Source: Butyricicoccus faecihominis
GTDB lineage: Bacteria; Bacillota; Clostridia; Oscillospirales; Butyricicoccaceae
DNA: 64,000 bases
Reading direction: 5' to 3'
Assembly: GCF_024462775.1 (NCBI RefSeq)
Contig: NZ_JANGCE010000001.1
Span: 186,001-250,000 of the forward strand
Below, in pieces: positions 8,366 through 17,491 of this stretch; the first letter of the stretch is position 1, and each line of letters begins with the position of its first letter. The notes under the pieces are model-generated. The model ran no database searches. It saw nothing but the letters and a program-made list of their open reading frames with translations, and was not told the DNA's origin. A program made the position numbers and the translations under genes.

Positions 8366-9239
8366 AACCGCATTGTTTCCCGGACTGTCGCTGTTCCTGT
8401 GCTTTTGTCTGCTGACCGGCTCGGGCGCGCTGGCTACTTATTTCGGCGGCGGCACGTTGCTGATCGCGGCTTCGGAATTGATTTCGTTCGCTTTGCCCAT
8501 GCTGCTGCTTTGGGTGACCATGCGGCAGCGCGAGCGCCTCTCCAAACGGCTCAGGCCAAAACCGCTGCCCAAGGGGGCGATCGGGTTTTCGGTCAAGCTG
8601 GGCGTAACGGTCGCCGTTTTATCGCTTTTTCTCAATTTCCTGATCTATCAGCTCGTGGGGCTGGCCGGGGCCGATCTATCGGCCACCGCGCTCGACGCGC
8701 CGCAAACCGGGCTGACGGCGCTGGGCAGGGTGGCGGTCATCGTCGTCCTATCCTCACTGGTGGAGGAACTTTATCTGCGCGGCTCGCTGCTCGCCGCCCA
8801 TGAACAGTTGGCAGGCACGGGAGCGTGCCTGCTGGTCAGCGGCGTCGCGTTCGCCATGCTGCACGGCAGCTTGATGAATTTTATCGGCCCGATGGTGGCC
8901 GGCGTGGCCTACGCTTATTTAGCTTATTCTTTTGGCAGCCTTTGGCCCGCGATCATCGCGCACGCCGTCAACAATATTTACTATGTGCTTGTCGTATGGA
9001 TCACGGAGACTTATTCCGCGTTCGGCATCTGGAATTATTTCGCGGCCGTCAACGCGCTGATCCTGCTATTATTCCTGTACCTGACGCTGCGCGCGGCCGA
9101 GCGGCTGCTCGTCAGAGGATCGATCCCGCATTTTGAAAAGGGCGCGGGCCGCAGGGATTTTTGGCGGCTCACCGCAAACCCCGGATTTTTGGTCTTTGTG
9201 CTGGCCTTTGTGGCAAAGGCTGTTCTGCACTGGATATAG
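8355..9239 (+). CDS. CPBP family intramembrane glutamic endopeptidase
   Basis: The 294-residue protein has about seven to eight hydrophobic spans and the three CPBP/Abi motifs: SSLVEELYLRG (EExxxR) near residues 132-142, MLHGSLMNF (HxxxN) and AHAVNN (HxxxN). These residues form the active site of Rce1-like proteases that cleave inside the membrane. The bacterial substrate is unknown. The ATG at 8355 overlaps the end of the cyclo-ligase gene by 11 bases, which is preferred over the much longer upstream open frame that is only a shadow of that gene. Confidence 0.93.
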   Translation: MKRKTALFPGLSLFLCFCLLTGSGALATYFGGGTLLIAASELISFALPMLLLWVTMRQRERLSKRLRPKPLPKGAIGFSVKLGVTVAVLSLFLNFLIYQLVGLAGADLSATALDAPQTGLTALGRVAVIVVLSSLVEELYLRGSLLAAHEQLAGTGACLLVSGVAFAMLHGSLMNFIGPMVAGVAYAYLAYSFGSLWPAIIAHAVNNIYYVLVVWITETYSAFGIWNYFAAVNALILLLFLYLTLRAAERLLVRGSIPHFEKGAGRRDFWRLTANPGFLVFVLAFVAKAVLHWI

Positions 9240-9289
9240 AGCGGTGCCGCCCCAAGCGGTACGTTTTTTAAAACAACAGAGGTGATACT

Positions 9290-10447
9290 ATGGATAATAT
9301 GGAAAACAACGTAAATCAGCAGCCCGAGCAGCCGGAACGGCAGCGGTCCGGCCGCCGACGCAGCCGGCGGCAGAAAAACGGCGGGTGCGCGGGCACGGTG
9401 GTCTATGTGATCGCGGTGCTCGGCATTTCGATCGTGCTGTCGCTCGTGGCGATCTTTGTGGCAAACGATGTGTTCGCCTTTGTTGCGGACGATGCCGAAA
9501 AGCCGATCACGGTTTCGGAAAATACCGATGTGGTCTCGCTCAGCAAACAGCTGGACGACGCGGGCATCATCCACTACGGCTCCATTTTCAAACTGTATAT
9601 CAGCCTGACCGGCAAAAACGCCAGCGTGCTCGCCGGCACCTATACGCTCAACCCGAATATGGACTATGGGCAGATCGCGCGCGCGCTGGTCAGCTCGGAA
9701 GACGCGGAGGTTGTCGAGCTGATCATTCCGGAGGGCTACTCGGTCGCGCAGATCGGCCAGCTGATGCTGGAAAAGCATGTGTGCACCGAAGAAGCGCTGA
9801 ATAAGGCGCTGAACGAATACCCCTTTAAGCACGAGTTTTTAAAGGATCGCCTGCCGCCTAAGGAGGGCTGGCTGGAAGGCTACCTCTTCCCGGATACCTA
9901 TCAGGTATTCGCCAATAACAACGCGGTAGAAGCGATCAATAAAATGCTCAATAACTTCGGCGACAGCAAGTACGACGATGAGATCAAGGCGGGCGCCGAG
10001 CAGCTGGGCCGCTCGATGCACGAGATCGTCACCATCGCGTCTCTGATCGAACGCGAGGCGCAGAAGGACGACGAGTACGCGCGCATCGCGGGCGTTATCT
10101 ATAACCGGCTGAATAACGCCGGACAGTTCCCGTACCTGCAGGTGGACGCTTCCGTGCTGTACGGCCTTGGCCGAACGAGCGGTAAGCTCACGCAGGAGGA
10201 ATTGCAGCAGGACACGCCGTATAACCTTTACACCCAGCAGGGCCTGCCGCCCGGACCGATCTGCAACCCGGGTTATAAATCGCTTTACGCGGCCACCCAT
10301 CCGGAGGAGCACGGCTACTACTACTATGTCGCCATGCCGGACGGCTCGCACCTGTTCGCCTCGACCAACGACGAGCAGAACAACAATATTGCGATCTCCA
10401 ATCAGGCGCAGGCGCAGGCTGCCAACCAGTCGAATGAGGGTGAATAA
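9290..10447 (+). CDS. mltG: Endolytic murein transglycosylase
   Basis: MltG cleaves nascent glycan strands at the membrane and sets their length. The 385-residue protein has a basic Arg-rich cytoplasmic head, one membrane span near residues 37-60, a LysM-like region, and the YceG domain with TIASLIEREAQ near residues 248-258 (catalytic Glu) followed by IAGVIYNRL. The PGPICNPG and THPEEHGYYYYVA stretches are typical of the C-terminal part. The ribosome binding site is GAGGTGATA. The tail overlaps the start of the U32 peptidase gene. Confidence 0.96.
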   Translation: MDNMENNVNQQPEQPERQRSGRRRSRRQKNGGCAGTVVYVIAVLGISIVLSLVAIFVANDVFAFVADDAEKPITVSENTDVVSLSKQLDDAGIIHYGSIFKLYISLTGKNASVLAGTYTLNPNMDYGQIARALVSSEDAEVVELIIPEGYSVAQIGQLMLEKHVCTEEALNKALNEYPFKHEFLKDRLPPKEGWLEGYLFPDTYQVFANNNAVEAINKMLNNFGDSKYDDEIKAGAEQLGRSMHEIVTIASLIEREAQKDDEYARIAGVIYNRLNNAGQFPYLQVDASVLYGLGRTSGKLTQEELQQDTPYNLYTQQGLPPGPICNPGYKSLYAATHPEEHGYYYYVAMPDGSHLFASTNDEQNNNIAISNQAQAQAANQSNEGE

Positions 10448-11660
10448 GCGGCCGGAGCTGCTCGCCCCGGCGGGCGATCCGGAAAAGCTGCGCTACGCGG
10501 TCGCCTACGGAGCGGATGCGGTGTATATGGCGGGGCGCCAGTTCGGCATGCGCGCCGCCGCCCAGAACTTTGATGATGACGCGCTGCGCGAGGGCGTTGC
10601 CTTCGCGCACGCGCACGGCGTAAAATGCTATATCACGGTCAACGTCATGCCATCCAATGCGGATCTGGACGCGCTGCCCGCGTATCTTGCTTTTTTGCAG
10701 GAGATCGGGGCGGACGCGCTGATCGTGGCCGATGTGGGCGTGATCCGTTTGGCCAAACGCTATGCGCCGCGCGTGCCGCTGCACATCTCTACGCAGACGA
10801 GCATTCTAAACCATGAAGCCGCCAATTTTTGGGCTGAGCTGGGTGCGGAACGCATCGTTTTAGCGCGCGAGCTGTCGCTGGCCGAGATCGCGGAGATCCG
10901 CGCCAAAACGCCGGAAAGCCTTGCGATCGAAGCGTTTGTGCACGGGGCGATGTGCATTTCCTATTCGGGCCGTTGCCTGATCTCGCAGTACTTGACCGGG
11001 CGCGACGCCAACCACGGCGCGTGCGCGCAGCCCTGCCGCTGGAAGTATACGTTGATGGAGGAGCAGCGCCCCGGCGAATACTTTCCGGTCGAGGAGGACG
11101 GTCGCGGCACCTACCTGTATAACTCCAAGGATCTTTGCATGATCGGCCACATACCGGAGCTGGCAAACGCGGGCGTCGATTCGCTCAAGATCGAGGGACG
11201 GAACAAGACCGCGTATTACACCGCCTGCGTGACAGGCGCTTACCGCCGCGCGATCGACGCATACGCGGCGGGGCGGCCCTTGCCGCAGGATTGTCTGGAC
11301 GAAGTGAACAAGGTGAGCCACCGCGTATACTACACCGGCTTTTATTTTGGCGGCGCGGAAAACGGCCAGCATTACGAGGATAGCCAGTATATCCGCGACT
11401 ATGAGGTGGCCGGTATGCCGCTTACGATCGGGCCGGAGGGGCACGCTGTGTTCGCCCTGAAAAATCGCATTTTTAAAGGGGAGGAGCTGGAGCTGCTCCA
11501 GCCGGACGCCGCGCCCTATGTTTTTTCCGCATTTCCACGAAACGACGAGGGGGAGGCCCTCGATCTGTTCAACGTGCCGCAGATGCGCGTGCATTTTGAT
11601 TTTCCGTTTCCCATCCACCCCTATGCCATTTTGCGCAAAAAAAAGGAGCGCCCCACATAA
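10434..11660 (+). CDS. Peptidase U32 family protein (RlhA/YegQ-like)
   Basis: The 408-residue protein opens RPELLAPAGDPEKL and has the U32 signature near residues 160-195: EAFVHGAMCISYSGRC and then NHGACAQPCRWKY. These cysteines match the iron-sulfur cluster of the RNA-hydroxylating members (RlhA, TrhP), so an RNA-modification role is more likely than proteolysis; this is inference from the family. KIEGRNKTAYY is also conserved. The ATG at 10434 lies inside the mltG end and gives the standard N-terminus; GTG at 10440 is an alternative. A back-to-back terminator pair follows. Confidence 0.92.
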   Translation: MRVNKRPELLAPAGDPEKLRYAVAYGADAVYMAGRQFGMRAAAQNFDDDALREGVAFAHAHGVKCYITVNVMPSNADLDALPAYLAFLQEIGADALIVADVGVIRLAKRYAPRVPLHISTQTSILNHEAANFWAELGAERIVLARELSLAEIAEIRAKTPESLAIEAFVHGAMCISYSGRCLISQYLTGRDANHGACAQPCRWKYTLMEEQRPGEYFPVEEDGRGTYLYNSKDLCMIGHIPELANAGVDSLKIEGRNKTAYYTACVTGAYRRAIDAYAAGRPLPQDCLDEVNKVSHRVYYTGFYFGGAENGQHYEDSQYIRDYEVAGMPLTIGPEGHAVFALKNRIFKGEELELLQPDAAPYVFSAFPRNDEGEALDLFNVPQMRVHFDFPFPIHPYAILRKKKERPT

Positions 11661-11667
11661 GGGCGCT
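11646..11667 (-). terminator. Intrinsic terminator of glpK
   Basis: AGCGCCCC pairs with GGGCGCT (11647-11654 / 11661-11667), and on the minus strand it is followed by a run of eight T (A-run at 11636-11643). It lies across the end of the opposite U32 gene. Confidence 0.6.
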
Positions 11668-11680
11668 TCAGGCGCTGACG

Positions 11681-11735
11681 TGCGTTCAGCGGAAGCCGCT
11701 TCATCAAGAAGCCGCTCCGCTGAACGCATTTTTTT
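11681..11735 (+). terminator. Intrinsic terminator of the mltG-U32 operon
   Basis: A long stem, TGCGTTCAGCGGA.. with ..TCCGCTGAACGCA (11681-11728), is followed by seven T. The T run includes the complement of the glpK stop codon, so the two convergent genes share the site. Confidence 0.8.
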
Positions 11736-13224
11736 ATTCTTCCCGGGCCCAGCCTTTGCTGCGCCCCACGGCCTTGTTCCAGCCGCGCAGCAGTTCCTTG
11801 CGCCGCTCTTCGTTCATCTCCGGCTGGAATAGTGTATCGCAGCGCCACAGGCGGGTCAGCTCGTCCCGGTCGCGCCAAACGCCAGCGGCCAGTCCCGCCA
11901 AATAGCACGCGCCCAGCGCGGTCGTTTCGCGAATGACCGGGCGGCGGATTGCCAGCGCCGATATATCGGCCTGAAACTGCATCAAAAAGCCGTCCCTGCT
12001 CGCGCCGCCGTCCACCGAAAGGGTGGTTAGGGGCGCGCCCGTGTCGCGCGCCATGGCGGCGAGCAGATCGTTCACCTGATAGGCGATGGATTCCTGCGCG
12101 GCGCGGATGATATGCTCGCGCTTGGTGCCGCGCGTCAGCCCCAGCAGCGCCCCGCGCGCATACATGTCCCAGTGCGGCGCGCCAAGACCGGTAAAGGCGG
12201 GCACCAGATAAACGCCGCCGGTATCCGGCACCTTGCGGGCATAGTATTCCGCATCCTGACTTTCGGAGAAAAAGCGCAGCTCGTCCCGCAGCCACTGGAT
12301 CACCGCGCCGCCGACGAACACGCTGCCCTCTAAAGCGTACTGCGTCTCGCCGCCGAGCTGGACCGCAATGGTGGTCAAAAGCCCGTTTCGGCTTTCACAG
12401 GGCGTTTCCCCCGTGTTCATCAGTAAAAAGCAGCCGGTGCCGTAGGTGTTCTTTGCGTCGCCGCGCTGAAAGCATGTCTGCCCGAACAGCGCGGCCTGCT
12501 GGTCGCCCGCGATGCCGCAGATCGGCACCTCGCCGCCGGGCAAAGAGACCGTGCCGTAAACCTCGCTGGAAGAGCGCACCTCGGGCAGCATGGCGCGCGG
12601 GATATCGAGCGCCTCCAGCAGGGTGTCGTCCCAATCGAGGCGGTGGATGTCGTACAGCATGGTGCGGGAGGCGTTGGTCGCGTCCGTGATGTGCGTTTTG
12701 CCGCCGGTCAGCTTGTAAACGAGCCAGCTGTCGACCGTGCCGAACAGGATTTCGCCCCGCGCGGCCTTTTCCCGCGCGCCGTCGACATGGTCTAGGATCC
12801 ATTTGATCTTGGTGGCGGAAAAGTAAGCGTCCGGTACAAGGCCGGTCACGCTTTTGATATGATCGGTCAGCCCGGCGGCTTTCAGTTCGTCCACGATATC
12901 GGCGGTGCGGCGGCACTGCCAAACAATGGCGTTATAAATGGGGCGGCCGGTGGCCCGCTCCCACAGAATGGTCGTTTCGCGCTGGTTGACAATCCCGACG
13001 CCCGCGATCTCGGCGGGGGAAGCGCCCGAAACGGCCAGCACCTCCATCATCGCGGCGTATTGGGTCGACCAGATCTCCATCGGGTCCTGTTCGACCCAGC
13101 CCTCGTGCGGATAGTGCTGTTCCAGCTCGTGCTGGCGGATGGCAAGTATGTTCTGCTCCTGATCGAACAGGATGGCGCGGGATGAGGTCGTGCCCTGATC
13201 CAGCGCCAGTAAGTATGGGTCCAT
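11734..13224 (-). CDS. glpK: Glycerol kinase
   Basis: GlpK phosphorylates glycerol to sn-glycerol 3-phosphate. The 496-residue protein has [14 protein letters not shown] at the N-terminus (phosphate-1 motif), WEQDPMEIW-like VEQDPMEIW, the FGY signatures, and [14 protein letters not shown] length near 500 is normal. AAGGAGGAAG lies just upstream of the ATG at 13224, which is preferred over an ATG 11 codons upstream. It is a single-gene unit with no facilitator or dehydrogenase next to it. Its consensus promoter is back to back with that of trpS. Confidence 0.97.
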   Translation of the reverse strand: MDPYLLALDQGTTSSRAILFDQEQNILAIRQHELEQHYPHEGWVEQDPMEIWSTQYAAMMEVLAVSGASPAEIAGVGIVNQRETTILWERATGRPIYNAIVWQCRRTADIVDELKAAGLTDHIKSVTGLVPDAYFSATKIKWILDHVDGAREKAARGEILFGTVDSWLVYKLTGGKTHITDATNASRTMLYDIHRLDWDDTLLEALDIPRAMLPEVRSSSEVYGTVSLPGGEVPICGIAGDQQAALFGQTCFQRGDAKNTYGTGCFLLMNTGETPCESRNGLLTTIAVQLGGETQYALEGSVFVGGAVIQWLRDELRFFSESQDAEYYARKVPDTGGVYLVPAFTGLGAPHWDMYARGALLGLTRGTKREHIIRAAQESIAYQVNDLLAAMARDTGAPLTTLSVDGGASRDGFLMQFQADISALAIRRPVIRETTALGACYLAGLAAGVWRDRDELTRLWRCDTLFQPEMNEERRKELLRGWNKAVGRSKGWAREE

Positions 13225-13252
13225 AACGGACTTCCTCCTTTCGGTTAAGCCT

Positions 13253-13282
13253 ATCATACCCTCTTGCGGGCGGGCTTGTCAA
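13253..13282 (-). promoter_or_regulatory. Predicted sigma-A promoter of glpK
   Basis: On the minus strand, TTGACA (13282-13277) and TATGAT (13258-13253) are separated by 18 bases. The predicted 5' leader is about 22 bases, too short for a riboswitch. Confidence 0.8.
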
Positions 13283-13307
13283 CCGGTGCAGGATCAGCCA
13301 TTTTTAG

Positions 13308-13336
13308 TTGCATAAAGTGTAAAAATATGATATGAT
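13308..13336 (+). promoter_or_regulatory. Predicted sigma-A promoter of trpS
   Basis: TTGCAT (13308-13313) and TATGAT (13331-13336) with a 17-base spacer. About 65 bases separate the expected start site from the ATG; no T-box is visible there. Confidence 0.75.
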
Positions 13337-13407
13337 ACTAACCAAGCATGGGGTCATGTATCCCAAAGCCGCTATATCGAATTTTTTTGTAAGGGAAGTC
13401 GTCATAA

Positions 13408-14418
13408 ATGAGCGAAAACCAGAAGCAAACGATCTTTTCCGGCGTGCAGCCTTCGGGCAAACTCACGCTGGGCAACTACCTCGGCGCGATCCGCAATTTT
13501 CCGATCCTGCAGGAGGACTATAACTGCATCTACTGCGTGGTCGATATGCACGCGATCACCGTCCGGCAGGACCCCGCCGCGCTTCGCCGCGCCACGCTTG
13601 AGGTGCTGGCGCAATATATCGCCTGCGGCCTTGATCCGGAAAAGAGCACGCTCTTCATCCAGAGCCATGTGCCGGCGCACGCCGAACTGGCGTGGGTGCT
13701 CAACTGCTTCACCATGTTTGGCGAGGCCTCGCGCATGACGCAGTTCAAGGATAAGTCCGCCAAGCATGCCGACAACGTAAACGTCGGTCTGTTTACCTAT
13801 CCGGTGCTGATGGCGGCCGATATCCTGCTGTACCAGACCAATCTGGTGCCGGTCGGCGTGGATCAGAGCCAGCACATCGAAATTTGCCGCGATATCGCAA
13901 ACCGCTTTAACGGCGTGCACCCGAACACCTTCACTATCCCGGAAGGCTATTACCCCAAGGCCGGCGAGGGCGCGAAGGTGATGAGCCTGTCCGAACCGGA
14001 AAAGAAAATGAGCAAATCCGATGAAAACGAAAACGGCTACATCCTGCTGATGGATCAGCCGGACGCCATCATGCGCAAATTCAAGCGCGCCGTGACCGAT
14101 TCGGACGCGCGCATCATCATGGACCCGCAGAACAAACCGGGCGTTTCCAACCTGATCCAGATCTATGCGCTCGCCACCGGCAAGACGACCGCCGAGGTCG
14201 AAGCGGAGTTCGACGGCAAGGGCTACGGCGATTTCAAACCCGCCGTCGGCGAGGCCGTGGTAGAGCTGCTGCGCCCGATCCGCGAAACCACCGAGGATCT
14301 TTTGAACAACAAGGACTATCTGGAAAAGGTATATAACGAGGGCGCGCAGAAGGCCGCCTTCCTTGCGCGTAAAACGCTTGATAAGGTCTACAAAAAGGTT
14401 GGCTTTGTAAAACGCTGA
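13408..14418 (+). CDS. trpS: Tryptophanyl-tRNA synthetase
   Basis: This class I synthetase charges tRNA-Trp. The 336-residue protein has the HIGH-equivalent [12 protein letters not shown] near residues 13-24 and the KMSKS loop [10 protein letters not shown] near residue 197, with the conserved [15 protein letters not shown] in between. AGGGAAG upstream is the likely ribosome binding site. It heads a run of plus-strand genes, with only 25 bases to the WecA-like gene, so some co-transcription is likely. Confidence 0.97.
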   Translation: MSENQKQTIFSGVQPSGKLTLGNYLGAIRNFPILQEDYNCIYCVVDMHAITVRQDPAALRRATLEVLAQYIACGLDPEKSTLFIQSHVPAHAELAWVLNCFTMFGEASRMTQFKDKSAKHADNVNVGLFTYPVLMAADILLYQTNLVPVGVDQSQHIEICRDIANRFNGVHPNTFTIPEGYYPKAGEGAKVMSLSEPEKKMSKSDENENGYILLMDQPDAIMRKFKRAVTDSDARIIMDPQNKPGVSNLIQIYALATGKTTAEVEAEFDGKGYGDFKPAVGEAVVELLRPIRETTEDLLNNKDYLEKVYNEGAQKAAFLARKTLDKVYKKVGFVKR

Positions 14419-14443
14419 ACGCGCGCTGGAGAGGAATGGTGAA

Positions 14444-15580
14444 ATGCCGGAATATACGGTAATATGGATGATCGTCGCCGCGTTTTTGGTCGCCGGCGTG
14501 TTATCCTATTTCTTTACGCCCTACGTGAAAAAATTTGCGCACAAGATCGGCGCGATCGACGTGCCCAAGGATACCAGACGCATGCATAAGGAGCCCATCC
14601 CGCGACTCGGCGGGCTTGGCATCTTCATGGCGTTTTTGTGCTCGATCCTGTTGTTCGGCAAGCTGGATACGCCGATGCTGTGCGTGCTGCTCGGCGCCCT
14701 CCTGATCGTTGTGCTCGGTATCTTTGACGATGTGATGGCGCTTGGCGCAAAGCTCAAGTTTGTCGTGCAGATCATCGCCGCGGCGATACCGGTCTGCATC
14801 GGCGGGCTGCGCATCGATATGTTTACCAATTTAAACCCCTTTTCGGATGATATGTATTTCCACCTTGGCATTTTCGCCATTCCGGTCACCATCATCTGGA
14901 TCGTGGGCATCACAAACGCCGTCAACCTGATCGACGGGCTGGACGGCCTTGCGGTCGGCGTTTCATCGATCGCGGCGATCACGATGCTCGCCGTGGCGCT
15001 GCTCACCGGCGAAATGGGCATCGCCATCACCATGGGCGCGCTGGCGGGCGCGTGCATCGGCTTTATGCCCTACAATCTCAACCCCGCCAAGATCTTTATG
15101 GGCGATACCGGGTCGACCTTTCTCGGCTATATGCTGGCGACGGTGTCAATCATGGGCCTGTTCAAATTTTACGCGGTCATTTCGTTCGCGGTGCCGTTTC
15201 TTATTTTGGGCCTGCCGATTTTCGACATGGCGAACGCCATTATCCGCCGTCTGGCCGAAGGGCGCAGCCCGATGAGCCCGGACCGCGGCCATGTGCACCA
15301 CAAGCTGATCGATATGGGCTTTAACCAAAAGCAGGCGGTGGCCATTCTGTACGCCGTGAGCGGCACGCTGGGGCTTACCGCGGTCATCCTTACCTCGTCC
15401 GGCGAGGTCAAGGCGATCTTCCTGCTGCTGGCCGTGCTGGTCGCCATCATTGTGGGCGCGTGCGTGATCTACGGGGCGGAGCACCACATGCACCGCCGCC
15501 CGCCGGAAGGGGAGGAGCCGAAGAACGTTCCGCCCGCGCAGCCCGAAGAGAAGGAGAAAAATAGCGATGAACAAGATTAA
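14444..15580 (+). CDS. MraY/WecA-family undecaprenyl-phosphate sugar-1-phosphate transferase
   Basis: WecA/TagO enzymes load GlcNAc-1-phosphate from UDP-GlcNAc onto undecaprenyl phosphate to start teichoic acid or surface polysaccharide synthesis. The 378-residue protein has about ten or eleven membrane spans and the family motifs RMHKEPIPRLGG, GIFDDVM, NAVNLIDGLDGLAVG and FMGDTGSTFLG, then GHVHHKLID. The sequence favours WecA/TagO over MraY. The C-terminal tail is hydrophilic and rich in Glu and Pro. It overlaps wecB by 14 bases, so the two share an operon. I would expect TagO function together with the GT26 enzyme at 3.9 kb. Confidence 0.92.
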   Translation: MPEYTVIWMIVAAFLVAGVLSYFFTPYVKKFAHKIGAIDVPKDTRRMHKEPIPRLGGLGIFMAFLCSILLFGKLDTPMLCVLLGALLIVVLGIFDDVMALGAKLKFVVQIIAAAIPVCIGGLRIDMFTNLNPFSDDMYFHLGIFAIPVTIIWIVGITNAVNLIDGLDGLAVGVSSIAAITMLAVALLTGEMGIAITMGALAGACIGFMPYNLNPAKIFMGDTGSTFLGYMLATVSIMGLFKFYAVISFAVPFLILGLPIFDMANAIIRRLAEGRSPMSPDRGHVHHKLIDMGFNQKQAVAILYAVSGTLGLTAVILTSSGEVKAIFLLLAVLVAIIVGACVIYGAEHHMHRRPPEGEEPKNVPPAQPEEKEKNSDEQD

Positions 15581-16715
15581 AGTCATGACGGTTTTCGGCA
15601 CCCGGCCGGAAGCGATCAAAATGGCGCCGCTCGTGCACGCGCTGCAAAAGAGCGATACGCTGGAATCCATCGTCTGCGTGACCGCGCAGCACCGTGAAAT
15701 GCTCGATCAGGTGCTTGATATTTTTGATATCAAGCCCGATTACGATCTGAATATCATGCAGCCCCGGCAAACGCTGGCGCTCATCACCGAAAAATCCCTG
15801 CACGGTCTGGACGAGGTGCTCGAACAGGCGCAGCCCGATATCGTTCTGGTGCACGGCGATACCTCCACCACGTTCGCCGGCGCTTTGGCGGCGTTTTATC
15901 ACAAGATCCCGGTCGGACATGTCGAGGCGGGCCTGCGCACCTATGATAAATACTCGCCCTTCCCGGAAGAAATGAACCGCAAGCTGGTCGGCCAGATCGC
16001 GTCCCTCCATTTCGCGCCGACCGTGCGCAACCGCGACAACCTCGCCCGCGAGGACATCGCGCAGGGCGTGTCCATCTGCGGCAACACCGTGGTGGACGCG
16101 ATCCATATGACTGTGAAAAACGATTTTGCATTTCGCGACGAACAGCTGAAAGCGCTCGATTTTGCAAACAACCGCGTGGTGCTGGTCACCGCGCACCGCC
16201 GTGAAAACTATGGCGAGGCGATGGAGAATATCTGCCGCGCGATCGCTGAGCTTTCGGCGGCGTATCCGGACGTTCACTTTGTCTACCCGGTGCACCTAAG
16301 CCCCTATGTGCGGGAGACCGCGGAGAAATTCCTAGGCGGCAACGAGCGCATCCACCTGATTCATCCGCTTGCCGTGGATGAAATGCACAACCTGATGGCG
16401 CGCTGCTACCTTATCATGACCGATTCCGGCGGCTTGCAGGAGGAGGCGCCCAGCCTTGGCAAGCCCGTTCTGGTGCTGCGCCGCGAGACCGAGCGGCCGG
16501 AGGCCATCGAAGCCGGCACGGTAAAGCTTGCCGGCGTTGACCGTGAAACCATCGTTTCGCTGGCGCGCGAGCTGTTTGACGATCCGGCCGCCTATGCCGC
16601 GATGGCGCATGCGGTCAATCCTTATGGCGACGGCAAGGCCTGCGAGCGCATTTTGCAGGCGGTCGAGCACTTCTTCGGCCTGCGGGACGACGGCCCCGCG
16701 CCTTTCCAGCCGTGA
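15567..16715 (+). CDS. wecB: UDP-N-acetylglucosamine 2-epimerase (non-hydrolysing)
   Basis: WecB interconverts UDP-GlcNAc and UDP-ManNAc. The 382-residue protein starts with KVMTVFGTRPEAIKMAPL and contains VTAQHREMLDQVL, LVHGDTSTTFAGALAAF, GHVEAGLRT and DSGGLQEEAPSLGKP, all typical of the non-hydrolysing bacterial enzyme (MnaA/WecB). It starts inside the end of the WecA-like gene and its stop overlaps the next start (GTGA). With the GT26 enzyme it can supply the ManNAc of a linkage unit; that pathway link is inference. Confidence 0.97.
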   Translation: MNKIKVMTVFGTRPEAIKMAPLVHALQKSDTLESIVCVTAQHREMLDQVLDIFDIKPDYDLNIMQPRQTLALITEKSLHGLDEVLEQAQPDIVLVHGDTSTTFAGALAAFYHKIPVGHVEAGLRTYDKYSPFPEEMNRKLVGQIASLHFAPTVRNRDNLAREDIAQGVSICGNTVVDAIHMTVKNDFAFRDEQLKALDFANNRVVLVTAHRRENYGEAMENICRAIAELSAAYPDVHFVYPVHLSPYVRETAEKFLGGNERIHLIHPLAVDEMHNLMARCYLIMTDSGGLQEEAPSLGKPVLVLRRETERPEAIEAGTVKLAGVDRETIVSLARELFDDPAAYAAMAHAVNPYGDGKACERILQAVEHFFGLRDDGPAPFQP

Positions 16716-17485
16716 AGCCGCCGAAAAAGCGCCGCCTTACGCCGCCCATGATCGCGTCGATCGGCGCTACGGTGCTGGTGATTACGCTGTTTTTAAGCTA
16801 TCTGTTTTCTTCCGGGCTGCTGCATCCGCGCGGCGCCGGAATCGAGCTGCCGGGAGAAAACGACGGCGCGCCCGTTGTGACCACGGGCAGCAAAACGCTG
16901 ACCGTGCAAAGCGTGTACGATGTTGAGATCGGCGTGTCCAACGCAAAGCAGGTGATCGCCTCGCTTACCCGGCCCGAAGCATACAGCTGCCGGGTGGAAA
17001 ACCGGCTTGCCTACACGGGCGGTTCCTCCGCGCTTTATTGCCAGCGCTACGCGCGGGGCGGCGCGGTGCGCACCGATACCGTGGACGCGGCGGGAACGGT
17101 GCAGTCCACGCTGTTGCGGGTGGACGGCGTCGCCTACGCCTGGAACGCGGGCGACAGAAGCTTTTACAAAGGCTCTTGGGGCGATTTTTCCGACGATGCC
17201 GCCGCCATGCTGCCCACCTATGAGGATGTGCTGGAGGACGGGCTCGCCTACACCGCGGCGGGCAAGCAGGAGATCGAGCTGGAGCCTTGCGTCTATGTGG
17301 AATTTGAAAAGGACGGCTACCGCTGCCGGTACGATATTTCAGCGGTGAGCGGTCTTTTGCGCGCCGCCTCCTTTTACGAAGGGGAAACGCTCGTCCGTCA
17401 GGTAACGGTGAGCGAACTGAAACTGGAAACCCCGGCGGACGAGCTGTTCCAGCTGCCGAACGGGCAAAGCATATTGGGAGAATAA
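16712..17485 (+). CDS. Uncharacterised membrane-anchored extracytoplasmic protein
   Basis: I do not recognise this 257-residue protein with certainty. It has a basic N-terminus (KPPKKRRLTPP), one membrane span or uncleaved signal near residues 12-33, and an extracellular domain that looks beta-rich and resembles lipoprotein-carrier-like folds, with two cysteine pairs (YSCRVEN..YCQRY and EPCVYV..YRCRYD). The start is a GTG that overlaps the wecB stop by four bases, so it is translated with the polysaccharide genes. A role in surface polymer assembly or export is possible from context only. Confidence 0.75.
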   Translation: MKPPKKRRLTPPMIASIGATVLVITLFLSYLFSSGLLHPRGAGIELPGENDGAPVVTTGSKTLTVQSVYDVEIGVSNAKQVIASLTRPEAYSCRVENRLAYTGGSSALYCQRYARGGAVRTDTVDAAGTVQSTLLRVDGVAYAWNAGDRSFYKGSWGDFSDDAAAMLPTYEDVLEDGLAYTAAGKQEIELEPCVYVEFEKDGYRCRYDISAVSGLLRAASFYEGETLVRQVTVSELKLETPADELFQLPNGQSILGE

Positions 17486-17491
17486 AAGTTT

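Noticed and set aside
13337-13407. Possible T-box or riboswitch in the trpS leader
   Set aside because: The leader is only about 65 bases with no T-box core or specifier stem.
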